Source: Pararge aegeria (lineage: Eukaryota; Arthropoda; Insecta; Lepidoptera; Nymphalidae). Taken from it: DNA of 64,000 nucleotides. Shown in pieces: positions 20,280 through 31,690 of the stretch. The number at the start of each line of letters is the position of its first letter. Position 1 is the first letter of the stretch. The translations under genes were made by a program, and so were the position numbers. The notes beneath the pieces are model-generated. The model ran no database searches and was not told the origin of the DNA. It was given only the letters and a program-made list of their open reading frames with translations. The DNA is taken from the NCBI RefSeq assembly GCF_905163445.1, contig NC_053195.1, positions 8,112,501 through 8,176,500 of the forward strand. Reading direction: 5' to 3'.

Positions 20280-20470
20280 AAAGCGTGAGCACGTTTAATA
20301 CGTTAGGCATACGAGCCCTCTCGTCACTTAACGACGGCGATTCGATATCGACGTCCCCCCTTCTCCCCGGTGTCGTAAAGCTTATAGCGAGTGATAGCGA
20401 TCGCTCCGGTTTTCACCGGCAAACCGCTCTTCCAGTCTTTAAGCTACGATGCTTTCGACAATTAAAAATA
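20280..20470. other. CpG-rich unique block
   Basis: Conspicuously CpG-rich (GACGGCGATTCGATATCGAC, AGCGATCGCT, CCGGTTTTCACCGG). A 66-codon plus-strand frame starting at a GTG spans it, but I see no domain. It could be regulatory DNA or an exon relic. Confidence 0.3.
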
Positions 20471-20489
20471 ATATCATCTCAATAGCTTG

Positions 20490-20695
20490 TTTTTTTTTTT
20501 TTTTCACTACTAATCAACCATATAAAAGCAAATTAAGACTATAGCGGGCTAACGCTACGCTTACCGGGGTATAGGAGTTATAAACCTTACCCCTAATAGG
20601 TTTCTACACGACCTGGTACTGGAACGCTAAATCCCTAGGCGGTCTTTGTCGGAACAGTTGTAATTAGCCCCGTCCTAAGACTCCCACCACATAAC
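20490..20695 (-). mobile_element. SINE family C, 3' two-thirds, decayed
   Basis: A T-rich run then TAGCGGGCTAACGCTACGCT, CCTAATAGGTTTCTACACGA and GTAATTAGCCCCGTCC match the reversed family C body. Confidence 0.55.
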
Positions 20696-21717
20696 TCAGA
20701 TCACTTCGTGAGGAATTATTTTTAACAGTTAATTAGGATATCTACGACAGCATTCTTGAAAGATTTTATAAGTATGGCGTTATTAGTCAGCATGTTTGAC
20801 TTTATACCACAGGATCCTATGTTAAATTTTCGGGTTGGCTCAAAAGTTGTTTGATACTTTTTGTTGAGAAATTCGACGTATCTGACCGGAGTTAGTAAAT
20901 TGCGGCTATTTATTAATTAATCCTTAAAGCCCGCCATCTTGCATTGAAGAGGTGTGTTAAAAATTTTACCCATTAGGTGACGCTGCTATAAGATTTTTTT
21001 TTTAATATCAGGGCTGATGATGATGAATCTTCTGGGCTAGTTGTTAAATAAAATACATTAATATAGTATATACATGGAATATAACACCTAGACACCTATC
21101 ATTCATTGACCAAGTTTATTTAAGGATGAAAAATTTTTGTTTGCTCACCAAATCGAAAGGCACTACAAGGTGTTGTTTAGTAAAATTATTGAAAAGATAT
21201 TTTTTTTATTCTTTCAATAACTCGTAACGCAGATAAAAAAATAATATGATCGTATGATGTAAATAGCGCCCTAAGCCTTAATAATCCAAATCCATATTTA
21301 GCTTGCAAATTCTATTCGGAATGCGTATGGGCTGTGATAACCGAAACTGTCAGTGTCTCATATAGCTCGTTGTTCATACAAGCTGCAACTGACGTGGTAA
21401 ATACAAACTAGATGACCTGTCCGAAATATTTTGCGCGTTTCAAATATTCTAAAGTTGCTTAGGATGATATTAAGTTGAACGATCCGTCATGATTAATGAA
21501 TGAAAAAAATATTTTATATAGGTTTTGTTACACACGTAACGTACACTGCTCTTTGATTTTATAATTTAAGTTGTGCCATGTAAAAGGCGCGCTAACGATC
21601 GCTTGGGCATATAATACGTATAGTATATTTTGTAGGGACCTCCAAAATTCACAGTCTTGTGCAACTTCCGTCCAAAAGCTCCCTGCGACTCAGTTGATGT
21701 CGCCAAAATTATTTTAT
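20696..21717. other. Unique AT-rich DNA
   Basis: No gene or recognisable repeat. Confidence 0.4.
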
Positions 21718-21910
21718 TTTGAGTAGGCCTAATATAAGCTGAGCCTAATATATACTTCTGAAAAATCTGGTCCGTCTATTTGTTGTGACTCTACCACCTA
21801 ATAGGGAATCTATCAATGCTTCGCTGACTATTGCGAGGTCACCATGATCTTAGGAGCCCAGCATCGATCGGTTCTCCGAGTGATGTGCCTCGTCTATTGC
21901 CACACCAGTT
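21718..21910 (-). mobile_element. LINE 3' end joined to RTE fragment
   Basis: 21718-21815 is the reversed Jockey-like LINE tail (GAGTAGGCCTAATATAAGC, GTGACTCTACCACCTAATAG). 21835-21910 is a reversed RTE fragment (GCGAGGTCACCATGATCTTA, TCGGTTCTCCGAGTGATGTG). The order matches the composite at 3550-3870. Confidence 0.55.
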
Positions 21911-23240
21911 TAATACGTACATATACGCTCGCCTTCAAAGTATAAAAATATGGAGCTGTTAAACGTTTTACTAAAAGCTTTTGTAAAAAAAAAATATGCT
22001 TAAGTACACTACTAGCAATATTAGCAACATAACTAGCTGGTGTTATAAACAGATTATAGCAATTAAGTAACATTAATGATATTATAATAAAAAATTATTA
22101 CCGCTTTTACATAAAACGCACAATAGGTACCTACTGTTAAAAGAAAGTAAGAAAGAACGCTAAGAAAGGTCTACGTCCACATTTCATAATACTTAATATA
22201 TAAAAAATATTATTAGTAGTAAAAATTCCTTAGACGTCAGGCAACGTAGGCAGTGACTGCGTGACCCGTCAACGCCGTGTGGAAAATATGGCTCACCAGC
22301 CTCAAGGTTTAAGGCTTAGGTCAGACTACGTACTCAAATCCTTACTTATATCATTATTATACATGCAAAATTAAGTTTGCTGGGTTTGTCCAGTATTATA
22401 TTAGCGTACTATCTTTCGTATTTATAACATTTGTATTTACACGCAGATAAAACCTAGAGAGTGAAGCTAGGTTATAAGGGCATCTCAATTGAAGGGTTTG
22501 TCTGTGTTCTTAGAGCATAGAAAACCTGAATCAGAGATAGACTACTGGAAATCATGAGCATCAATCCCCATCCTGCATTTTTGAGGGGTATAGGTAAGAT
22601 CCATCTGAGACATGTAAATGTTTGATGCGGATCCAAAAATTTCCAGTTTAATAACTTTGAAGGGTTGACAGAAATTATATTTCAAAATAACATAATTACA
22701 ATAATAGAAGATCATAGTCAACAACCTCGCTGCAGTTTCTTAGTCTTTTAACGTGTATTATTTTACATCTCATGTACCTTTATATACCATACGTCAATTG
22801 GTAACGTTTGACTAACCAAGACTTTGTCTCACACAATCCGTTATTTAAAAGCTATAATAATAATATCTCGTGCAGTAAAACAACAGCCTAAGCACATGTT
22901 CAAATTTATCGCCAGTCTCGACCTTGTGATTTCGCAGTTATCCTGTTTTATGATCATAAATTTATGCTCACACAGTCATCTCCATAATTTCCATCCAGGC
23001 TGAGAGTGGCAAAAAGTACAATCTTATACACAGCGACATTTATATCGTCTTATGTCAGTCCCTTTAGTTTATCCGACCTAAAGTATCTCCAGGTAATATT
23101 ATGTGCTTATTTTACTACACTAATAATTAATAAACAAATTGAAGGAGATAAAATTCCCAAGATGCAAATTATATCACCAAATTAATAAATATTACGTACA
23201 TAAATAAATTATATTATAGTGATAATCCCATAAAAACTTC
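21911..23240. other. Unique AT-rich DNA
   Basis: No gene or recognisable repeat. Confidence 0.4.
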
Positions 23241-23640
23241 CCAGTTGGTCTAGAAGTTGACATGTTTGACTGCAGATCACGAGGAACTGGGTTTAATTTC
23301 TGGGTGCCTCAAAAAGCACGTTAAGTCGTCGGTCTCAGTTATTATACCAACTAACTATAATAATCGTTAAAGCCTGTCAATGTAAATTGGAGCTGCGTTG
23401 TGGGTCTATGCTTTATAACCTTCTCTCTTATGAGAGACCTGTGCCAAGATGTGGCCTTCTCGCTTATGAGCAGTGGCGTGCACTGGGTTTCTTACCAGGG
23501 TATGCATACACCAGTAAAATTGCATAAAACGGCACTAATTCTCCTCCTATACGAGTTATATATCAATGTTAGGGTATGCAGTGATTTCGTGCATGTATGG
23601 AGTGCACGCCACTGCTTATGAGAGACCTGTGCCAAGATGT
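23241..23640 (+). mobile_element. SINE family D with internal duplication and MITE
   Basis: The head reads AGTTGGTCTAGAAGTTGACA then GTTTGACTGCAGATCACGAG. Next come GCACGTTAAGTCGTCGGTCT, AATCGTTAAAGCCTGTCAAT and TGGGTCTATGCTTTATAACC. The end, TTATGAGAGACCTGTGCCAA then GATGTGG, occurs twice because a segment of about 35 bp is tandemly duplicated, and the second unit is split by the hAT-type MITE. Confidence 0.65.
23471..23614. mobile_element. hAT-type MITE with perfect TIRs and 8-bp TSD
   Basis: Perfect 14-bp terminal inverted repeats (CAGTGGCGTGCACT at 23471-23484, complement at 23601-23614) enclose a 144-bp element with no ORF of its own. It is flanked by identical 8-bp repeats CTTATGAG at 23463-23470 and 23615-23622. 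CAG..CTG termini with an 8-bp duplication are characteristic of hAT elements. Confidence 0.9.
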
Positions 23641-23780
23641 GGGTCATTATCATCCTTATCATTTGCAGCCTAAAAGCGTCCGTCAAAGGTCTCGTCTCTC
23701 ATAGGAGAGACGTTTAAAGCATAGACCCAACACGCTGCTCCAATGCTGGTTGTTGGTCGGTAACGACATAAACCTCAAAA
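23641..23780 (-). mobile_element. SINE family D/E 3' end, inverted
   Basis: AAGGTCTCGTCTCTCATAGG, TTAAAGCATAGACCCAACAC and GCTGCTCCAATGCTGGTTGT are the reverse complement of the SINE tail just upstream, so two copies lie tail to tail. Confidence 0.55.
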
Positions 23781-24740
23781 GATACAACCTGCCAAGAGAT
23801 ACAGCCTGGGCCGACAGATAGATGAAAGGCATGTCCAAATATCCATAAATATTATAATATTCCATGTTTAAGATTTAACACAATATAATAAATTGCTGGA
23901 GCACTCTCTATTCATGATTCCCAAATTCACTCGATTTTACCTTTAAACAGTTCGGTAAAAACATAAACGTTTTTCGCGAAGCTACAAATAGAATGAATTT
24001 TATTCTCTCGTAAAATGTATAAAATTTAAATTTTATCTATAGGTTCACTTGCAATGAGTTTTTTGCTCATGAAAAATGACAAATGAACTAAAACCGTAGC
24101 GTCGAGCAAAACCCGACAATGAAAATTGAATTTATTGCTCATGAATATGCAAAACCGGATATTGTTCCTATCCCATCCGCTTGTTCGATTAAGGCCTTAT
24201 TGTTTTCAGGATCCGATTATTATATAGAATATTATGATAGATTTGGGTTTGATTGAGCTTATTACTAAAATACACAGACGAAAAAACCGTTTTCGTAAGA
24301 TTCTCTTTCTTTATTCCTGTAAGAATAATTATATTATGAACGGGCCACTGAATTGTTGACTACGGACTATGAGAATAAGTTAGAAAAATAATCGGGCGTA
24401 TTGTAGTAATGTAGGTTTGTATATAGTACATATGTGTGTATGTGCGTAATTACATGCTTATGGGTTTGTTTAAATAGTAGTATGGTTACCGTTGTTTCAT
24501 TATTGGAATTAATGTAAAAAAATAAACGTAAAAAATGTTTAAAACAATCATATCCATTTATTTTTTACCACATAGTTTCCAAAATAGCGTACATACTATA
24601 CATAATGAAGATATATATATCACTAACACGCATATATGTGTTTGTGCGTATGTGAGTGTGTAAATAAATTAGGTAGCTTGACACGAGACGTGTTAGCACT
24701 ACTCTGTACAGCCCCTTTCAATAAAGTATTATTTAATTTT
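23781..24740. other. Unique AT-rich DNA, possible conserved non-coding element
   Basis: 23930-24200 is non-repetitive and has two TTGCTCATGAA motifs (about 24062 and 24137) and several ATAAA/TTTAT words. No open frame of note. Regulatory function is only a guess. Confidence 0.3.
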
Positions 24741-24751
24741 GTTTAAGTGAT

Positions 24752-25024
24752 TTGTATTCAAATTATAATCAAATGTCATGTATGTCAAATAAACTTAAAC
24801 TTAAACTTTTGTTTTCAAATAATCCTGCCTTGAGCGATGGTGGTAAGCCGCCAGAAGGTGGCCTTGAAAATATATCAAGAAGTCTGCTTTCTAGAAAGCA
24901 ACCTGGGATCCCCAGCCTCCCTACTGGAAGTCTTCAGCATCTCCGTGTTAAATTATGGACTAAAAAAAATATCTATAAATTGTTTAGCGATAAAGATGAA
25001 GATAAAAAGCTTAGGCATACTTAA
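24752..25024 (+). other. Open frame of doubtful coding status
   Basis: A 90-codon ATG frame. The centre (24820-24960) is GC-richer than its surroundings, but the frame has no domain or membrane segment and a second frame overlaps it fully. AAACTT units precede it. It could be a repeat fragment or decayed exon. Confidence 0.2.
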
Positions 25025-25030
25025 ACAATG

Positions 25031-26223
25031 AGAACTAAGATGAATTAGGTACTCAAAAATCTCATAATATTAGACCCACCAGATGGTACAAATGGCTGAA
25101 ATTTTATAGAACATTCGAATCGAAATTATGTGAAAGGTTCTGGAAACAATCCAAACGGCAAACGTGCTTAAGATTTGACCTAAAAATGAATGTATGGAAG
25201 CTAAAAGCACTAATATAAAGTTTTTTTTGTCATTGTGGTTGGAATTCACTTAACGAAAGGTAATACATAGCAAAAAATCAACGGTTAAAATAATGGCGTT
25301 TAAGTGGAGTGTTCTTACTTTGATTTTAATGATACTATAATTTTAACGCTCTCCTATTAGCCTTAAATTTAAAAATCTATTCATTTCATTTCAATCATTT
25401 ATAACACCACAGATGAGGGTAACTTGAGAATTTCTAGCAATCAATAAAGCAACATCAAGAGATTTCTCACTTACTGAAGTTATAAAATAAAATATGAATT
25501 GGGTAAAAAAAAATACTGGCTAAGAAACACGAAGAAAACGCAATTAATTTTCTTTCCATGATTAAGGAATCCAAAATTTGTTATTCATTTCCGATTTACT
25601 CGAACGAAAAACACAATTTGCGGATCGTGGGGTGAAATTGAAAAAGTTTCCAGTATTTATTTTGAGCGTTTCACGATGCCACGGCCAACCGACATTAAAT
25701 TATTTTTAGCGAGCGCAAAACTGTTGGCGCATCGCTTCAAAACAAGATATAGTATTAAAGGGAGCCTTTTTCAAGTTGTGAGCTCCTTGTATAATGAATG
25801 AGGACAGGCTTGAAAGAAAATTAAATAGCTAACACAATTTATTGCTCCGGCGTATAATAATGTAACTTACAAGGAAATTACTGTTAATTTTCCGTAGCTT
25901 ATTTTCTCAATGTAAAGGCATCCTTTTTCTTTTCCGACGACATTTTCTCATATTTTTTTCCTCCGATTCAGATTTACGTGGGACTCGTAGCGCAACAATT
26001 TGTATTTCTAAGACGCACAGGTTAAAACAAGGTGAATGTTAGAAATAGGCTACTTATGGAGCATGTTTTGTAACATGCTTGAAAAGTAACACTATCGGCA
26101 AAACCCCCATCGGCAGGATAGTTTCTGGAGAGTTTATCAAGAACCATTCCATCTACTCACTCGTTCACCATTTTACCATTGCATTGCAAGATACAAAGCT
26201 GGTTTTCATTACTCTAACATCAA
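25031..26223. other. Unique AT-rich DNA
   Basis: No gene or known repeat. 25540-25960 is non-repetitive with conserved-element-like texture (ATTAAATTATTTTTAGCGAG). A short hairpin GCATGTT/AACATGC is near 26062-26080. Confidence 0.35.
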
Positions 26224-26350
26224 TCTATATAACTATATATATATATACAGAGGAAATATTTTTTTTATTTGTCTGTTTTCTTGTACCGAATAGGACTCGA
26301 AACAACTTGAACGATTTTAAAATTTTTAAGTCTAAGTTAGCTAGAAATAA
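26224..26350 (+). mobile_element. Helitron-like 5' end
   Basis: Begins TCTATATAACTATATATATA right after an A and continues into GAATAGGACTCGAAACAACT then TGAACGATTTT, the layout of lepidopteran Helitron 5' ends. No 3' end found nearby. Confidence 0.45.
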
Positions 26351-26434
26351 TGGCTATAATTTATTTTTAAAAATATTAGAAATCCTTACGATAATTGCAA
26401 TAATGTAATCCAAAGTAGCATAATTTTGTATCGT

Positions 26435-26488
26435 TGTATTCATTCTTATTAAATTCGTAAGCTACATGTTTGAATAAGAATGAATACA
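26435..26488. repeat. 16-bp-arm hairpin
   Basis: TGTATTCATTCTTATT (26435-26450) pairs perfectly with 26473-26488 across a 22-base loop. Confidence 0.75.
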
Positions 26489-26559
26489 TTAATTTATAAA
26501 TTTAAAAAAAAAAAAATTTATGGATGTAACTTCATGGGTAGGTACATAACTGTTAGTAC

Positions 26560-26720
26560 TTCTTTTATTATCTTCTTCTTTGTCGTAACACTCTTGACAG
26601 AGTGGTCGTGGTCATCATGAAGCGTCTTTGAGGGCAGATGTCACACGCCGCACGAACATACGCCACTTCTCTCGGCTGGCCGAAAGCCTGGTGCACTCGG
26701 GCATTATATTACGGAATAAC
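26560..26720 (-). mobile_element. Possible LINE fragment
   Basis: CTTTGTCGTAACACTCTTGA, CAGAGTGGTCGTGGTCATCA and CGCCACTTCTCTCGGCTGGC look like antisense of a LINE-type ORF common in insects. No second copy here. Confidence 0.35.
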
Positions 26721-27685
26721 ATGCTAGTATCTTACGAATCTCTAAAACATGGTTTGCATACCACTTTCCTAAACGCATGGCAAGGTTTATTTTCTTTTAT
26801 ATTATTAAGAGAGAATAGGCTTCTTCTGGGGCATACCATATTATGACTATGCAAGAGGTTACTTACAGCATGAGTTTACCACTGGAGACCACTTAGGGTC
26901 CACACAAAAGTTTTTATCATTTTCTTTTTGTTCCCTTAAATAGTGTTTCATTCTATGTTTACCAAATAAATACTTTTATCTTTTTTGTATTGAGAGAGAA
27001 ATGATGATGGCCGGATGGGAGTAAAGTATGTAAGCACATCTTACCTTCTCTGCTTCGCTATTCAGCAGTACAGTTACTATTATTATAAACGGTCATTTAG
27101 TTTCGTAGAAAAACTTTGACATCGCTTAGCCGCCTTGCATATCCTTTGTGAAAAAGGAGCCTTATATAAGGACATAGACGATCTTAACTTCAAGTGTTTA
27201 ATTAATATACTATACGCATCATGTAACACCTAATTTTTAGTGCAGATCGATCTAGATTGTCCTCACAAACTGATATAAGTAAGATATTTAAAGTCAGGTC
27301 GCATGAACAAAACATGTATGGAATAAAAATGCTATGTCTTACCACCTGTGTGATAAAGGCGATAGCAAGGTGTGGAGATGCATCTAGCACGTTATACCTA
27401 CCTCATCAAAGTGTAGAATGACTCGGCTATACAACGCGTGGAAACTCAATCTACGCGGTGACTTGACGGTCTAACATAATACGCCGTAGAAACGTAGTGC
27501 TAGGAACCGGAATATAAGCTTTTCTAGGTAAATACTGTATGCTTTGTTATGAGCACTATATTCGAAACCCATAGTGCAGACACATTTTTACAAGTTTTAA
27601 TAATCTTCGTCTAAAACTTTTCGTGATTTTTCAAAGTGATAAGATAAAACTTTTACATTACCCAATAATTTTGTATTATAGTAAT
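26721..27685. other. Unique DNA
   Basis: No gene or recognisable repeat. Confidence 0.4.
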
Positions 27686-27930
27686 AATTGACGGACCAAG
27701 CAGGTGGCCCACCTCATGGTGGGAAACCAACGCCTTTAGTCATAGCAACACTTAACAGGGCATGTACCCAGCACGTCCTGCAACACGCCGCCCCATCCAT
27801 GTGTCCATCAATCGGAGTCGTAGGTGTTAAGACCCATGTGGCTGTAAATACACCGGCAACAAATCCCTTCAGACCTGATGGAATTACGACTGATACAACA
27901 ACTAAATTTTGTTCTATAACTCCAAATTAA
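27686..27930 (-). mobile_element. LINE 3' UTR fragment, family F
   Basis: TTGACGGACCAAGCAGGTGG then CCCACCTCATGGTGGGAAAC, and further on AGACCCATGTGGCTGTAAAT and ACACCGGCAAC, are the reverse complement of the family-F block (GTTGCCGGTGTAATTACAGG) at 47580-47812. The plus-strand open frame across it is incidental. Confidence 0.55.
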
Positions 27931-28139
27931 ATCACGTAATCTTTCAGTATCAAGAAAAGGATAAGTACAATTTCGATTCAAGTACAATTAGCGTAGGTTC
28001 ACATAAAACACGTTACACGTTCCCATGTAATTTAAAAGAATAATGCAGTACAGTAGAATATGAAGAGCAATTTGATAAATGTTTACAGAACGATCCTAAC
28101 AGCATGTAAGATGTTCTTGAAAGCTTATCTGACCACCCG
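27931..28139. other. Unique AT-rich DNA
   Basis: No recognisable feature. Confidence 0.4.
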
Positions 28140-28690
28140 CCACTAAGCTTTCTTTGAGCATCCGTTCGTTGCCGTTCGCGCAGTTTTTGCTTCTCTTGTG
28201 ATCAGTGACCGAGAATCCACGAATCGCCAGTAGTGTACTTCTCTTTCCCTAAGAGTCACTAATAAAATGTGCCAGCCGAAAATAAATAGAATAGTGGTGT
28301 GCATTAAAATTTAAGAGTTTCTCCGTAAACGTTAAAAAGTCAAGACATGAAGACGTTGATAAAAATGACAGCGCTCTCTATTTAGGCATTAGAAATCCTA
28401 CCACCAGATTTAACACGCGATTTAACATCTCAATTGATTATTGCACATGAGCCACCTCCTCACGGCAAGCATCGAACAGGCATGGCCAGTGTCCAAGACT
28501 GTGATAAAAAGCGCGGGCAAGGCGACTTAGCCCGAGCAAAAAGGTCAATACCCCTGATTAGTCTAAGCCGAACAGAGCAGACCGAATATAATGTATTGAC
28601 AGCGTGTGTGATGATCACACGAAATAGCACTACTAATAGTCATCCCGAAAAACGCGTTCAATTGGCTGATATTCAACAAATTACATAGAT
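28140..28690. other. GC-richer block, unclassified
   Basis: Two GC-richer patches (28150-28260 and 28440-28560) flank AT-rich DNA. An 84-codon ATG-less plus-strand frame (28434-28688) has a plausible composition but no recognisable domain. It could be a decayed retroelement or a pseudogene. Confidence 0.25.
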
Positions 28691-30570
28691 ACACACATAC
28701 ACATTAAGGGTAAGGAAACAATGCCTCAAAGCCGCCGATTCGCAACTTTCGCTAACCAGCTTTACGTAGATTTTAAATAGATTTGAAGTGTATGCACATT
28801 TTGGGTTTATGTCCTACATTATGGTAATTTCATGTGTAAATAAGTTGTCGTTAGTACATGATCACAAACATCGTAGCCATCGTTACTTGGATATACCTAA
28901 AACAAAATTTGAATATACCTTACTGCTATTAGCTGATTGAATATCGGTATTTCGCGAGGCAGGTAAATCTGCTAAACTAGGTATTCCTTTAAGCTCAATT
29001 TACTACATCGGAATTTCAGAAAATTAAAGTATCGAGTACTGGTGGCTGCTGTGGCCCAAGGAACAAGCAATAATTCTTATATTGAAGCTTACAAAGTAAA
29101 TTTTTTCTTATTTCTTACATATTTAGACGAGTATATAAGCAAAAAGTTGTTACCCGCATCGACTTCGTTCGCATTGATTATAGTTTTTTTACAAATATCT
29201 ATAATATAAATCTTTTCCCTTTGTAATATTAGTATAGATCAGTCAAATATGAATTATTAGTTTTTGTTAATAATAAAATAAAAATAGTACAAAGTGGTTG
29301 TAAGAAAGAAGAGAGTGGTATTCGGGTAGATTTTATTGTCTTTATTGTAAAATGTAGAGTTAAAAAGGGCATAAAACAATCAATTTTATCCGAAATATGT
29401 ACACCTTGATCCTTGATGAAGTTTGACATCATTAAGTCGAGTATAAAATCGATGTTATGCCCGAGTTACTCACTCTGCTTTTCACTTCGATTGCAAGGAA
29501 ACTTGTTCAAGGTCTAAGGTTACATTTCATCACCATTAACAACAATAACCTACCTACTTTTTTATTTACTTTTTCATTGCTGTCAATTGATTCAGGTATG
29601 TGGATATTTAAAACATCAAAGAAGAAATTGCTATTTAGAGAAAATGTACGTAAACCGGAAATCATTCAAAAAAGTTGAGAAACAAGAATATAAGAAAAAT
29701 GTTTGCAATAAACAGAAATTCCTCACAAATAGTTTCAAAAGGACTAGAAGCAAACCGAAAAGTCAGTTAAAACCCTTATACTTTCATGCTCTTTAGCCTA
29801 AATTAAACTCTTTTTCTGTCTTTCTAAAATAACCGCTTACATAAAGTTTAAACGGCAACTTCAAGAGCATGACAAGTAAAAATTAATGTTTACAAGAAAT
29901 TATGTAAAAACAAAAAAGTAATAAAAGCAGCAAACAACGCAGTGTTTTTAATCTTTTTGCAACAGTTTAAATTCCTTACAAAAAGGTTAGATCAAAAGAA
30001 CTAGAACTCAGCCGGAATGTATATAAATTTATGCTCTAGAGTCTAAAATGTAGGTTTAATCGTAAAATCTTATATTTCATTTAATATCCAAACTTTGAAC
30101 ATTAAGAACCTTTTTAGTAGTTCATTAAAAAAAATGGCTTTTCCACATATATTTTTTATTTTACTATAAGTATTTCCATCCCTAACTTTGTTTATAAAAA
30201 TGGTATTGTAACGCAGTACACTATTTTTACATAGATAATGCATGAAATTGCTTTTGTAACATACCCCAGAAAAATAAAGAATAATATTCTGTGAAACTAT
30301 TTTCCGCTCTCTCCCCTCGCATTGAGCACGAAGCAATCTTTGAAAGTACGCTTTCGACGAAAGCCAGGATACCTAATCGGTATTTATATCAGCTTCAATT
30401 TCGAACAAAATGTTATTTACAATCGAACAAAACACACCTCGGATTTCTATTTCAGTAACAGCATTTGTTTTTATTACCTTTTACACCCACTGCACTTTCA
30501 ACAATGTTTATAAGTCAAGTATATTAACACCTTAAATAAGACCCCTGAAGGAGTAAATGCCATATACAGG
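28691..30570. other. Unique AT-rich DNA
   Basis: No recognisable gene. Open frames at 29457-29796 and 30070-30513 are lysine-, phenylalanine- and tyrosine-rich as expected by chance in AT-rich DNA. 29148-29180 (GTTACCCGCATCGACTTCGT) hints at a decayed Helitron 3' hairpin. Confidence 0.4.
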
Positions 30571-30612
30571 TCCTCCATCCATATACTCTTGGAAGAGTAC
30601 ATGGACGGAGAC
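30571..30612. repeat. Imperfect hairpin
   Basis: TCCATCCATATACTCTT and AGAGTACATGGACGGA pair with about two mismatches around a 3-base loop. Confidence 0.5.
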
Positions 30613-30839
30613 AATAGAGGACGCAGCGTGGATCATCTTACGAGCTATACGATCGTGATATGCGAATGTTTCTACAAGAGACATAATATACATATAATTA
30701 TTGATGCCTAGTTAATAGTTGAGATTGAGAAATTAATAACTATACTATCACCATCATTATCGGACTGAAGTCACACTGCTGGCCTAGATATCCAGTCTTG
30801 GAAGACAGAAGAATACAGAGTTGTTATCTATATCATCCC

Positions 30840-30935
30840 CCTCAGCCTTTTAAAAACTGCATTGCTGGGCAAAGGCCTCATCTCTAATAAAATAATGAGT
30901 TTTGGAGCGTATATCGACGATGCTGATCGATGATT
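30840..30935 (-). mobile_element. SINE family E fragment
   Basis: ACTGCATTGCTGGGCAAAGG then CCTCATCTCTAATAAAATAA and GTTTTGGAGCGTATAT match the CATTGCTGGGCAAAGGCCTC..TTTTGGAGC module. Confidence 0.55.
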
Positions 30936-31499
30936 GACGTTGCGTTGGTTAGTTGGTTAATATACTAACATCTAACATCTATGCAAATAAATTAAATTAA
31001 AGCCGGTTTGTAATGTCAACATTTCGTCTGTTTATTCGTCTTACCTGCAAGACTCAGCCGATTTTAACGGGACTTTAAGAGGCAAGTAGAAGATTATATA
31101 TTCATACAGGTACTAACGTAAACTAACATAATCCATATAGGTTACTTTCCTATCATTTTAGAAATCTACGCCTGCAGTAGTGAAATGTTGTTGTGTTTTA
31201 CAAAGAACATTAAAATCGTGGGTGTAGAATCTCGTAAGAAAGAGTTATTCTAGAATCTATCCTTATAGGATGAAACGTGAGTTGGAGGATTGCAGCTGCA
31301 TAGTTCTTAATTAATTTTTTTTTTTATTAAATAACTCTCAAGGATAATCCTTGTATAAAGGTTATATCTTCTTTGATTTTTTAAGCTGGTATGAAAAAAC
31401 ACTATGTCACTATAATAGAAGGCAGACGAAACCACGCGCAACCTATAGTTCCTATAGATAGTAAACATAAAGCTTTATCTCATTCATTCATAGGTTTCT
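30936..31499. other. Unique DNA, possible Helitron trace
   Basis: 31018-31085 (TTTATTCGTCTTACCTGCAA, GACTCAGCCGATTTTAACGG) is reminiscent of a Helitron 5' body. Otherwise no recognisable feature. Confidence 0.3.
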
Positions 31500-31690
31500 A
31501 CCTAAATGCCTGAAACACGTTGATGCTTTTAGTGTGAACAAACATTACTTAAACGGTATCCGGCAACGGTGACCTCTACTCCGGAACACATTAGGGGCGA
31601 ACCAGAGTTAGCCTTGTCTACTTTATTATTTGTTTACAAACATTACATGGCACACTACCGATCTTTTAGATAAAGTAACAACTTCTGTTT
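31500..31690 (+). repeat. Unclassified dispersed repeat G, copy 1
   Basis: Shares GATGCTTTTAGTGTGA, CAACGGTGACCTCTACTCCG and GGAACACATTAGGGG, then a TTTATTATTTG end, with 37900-38060 in the same orientation. Class unknown. Confidence 0.5.
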
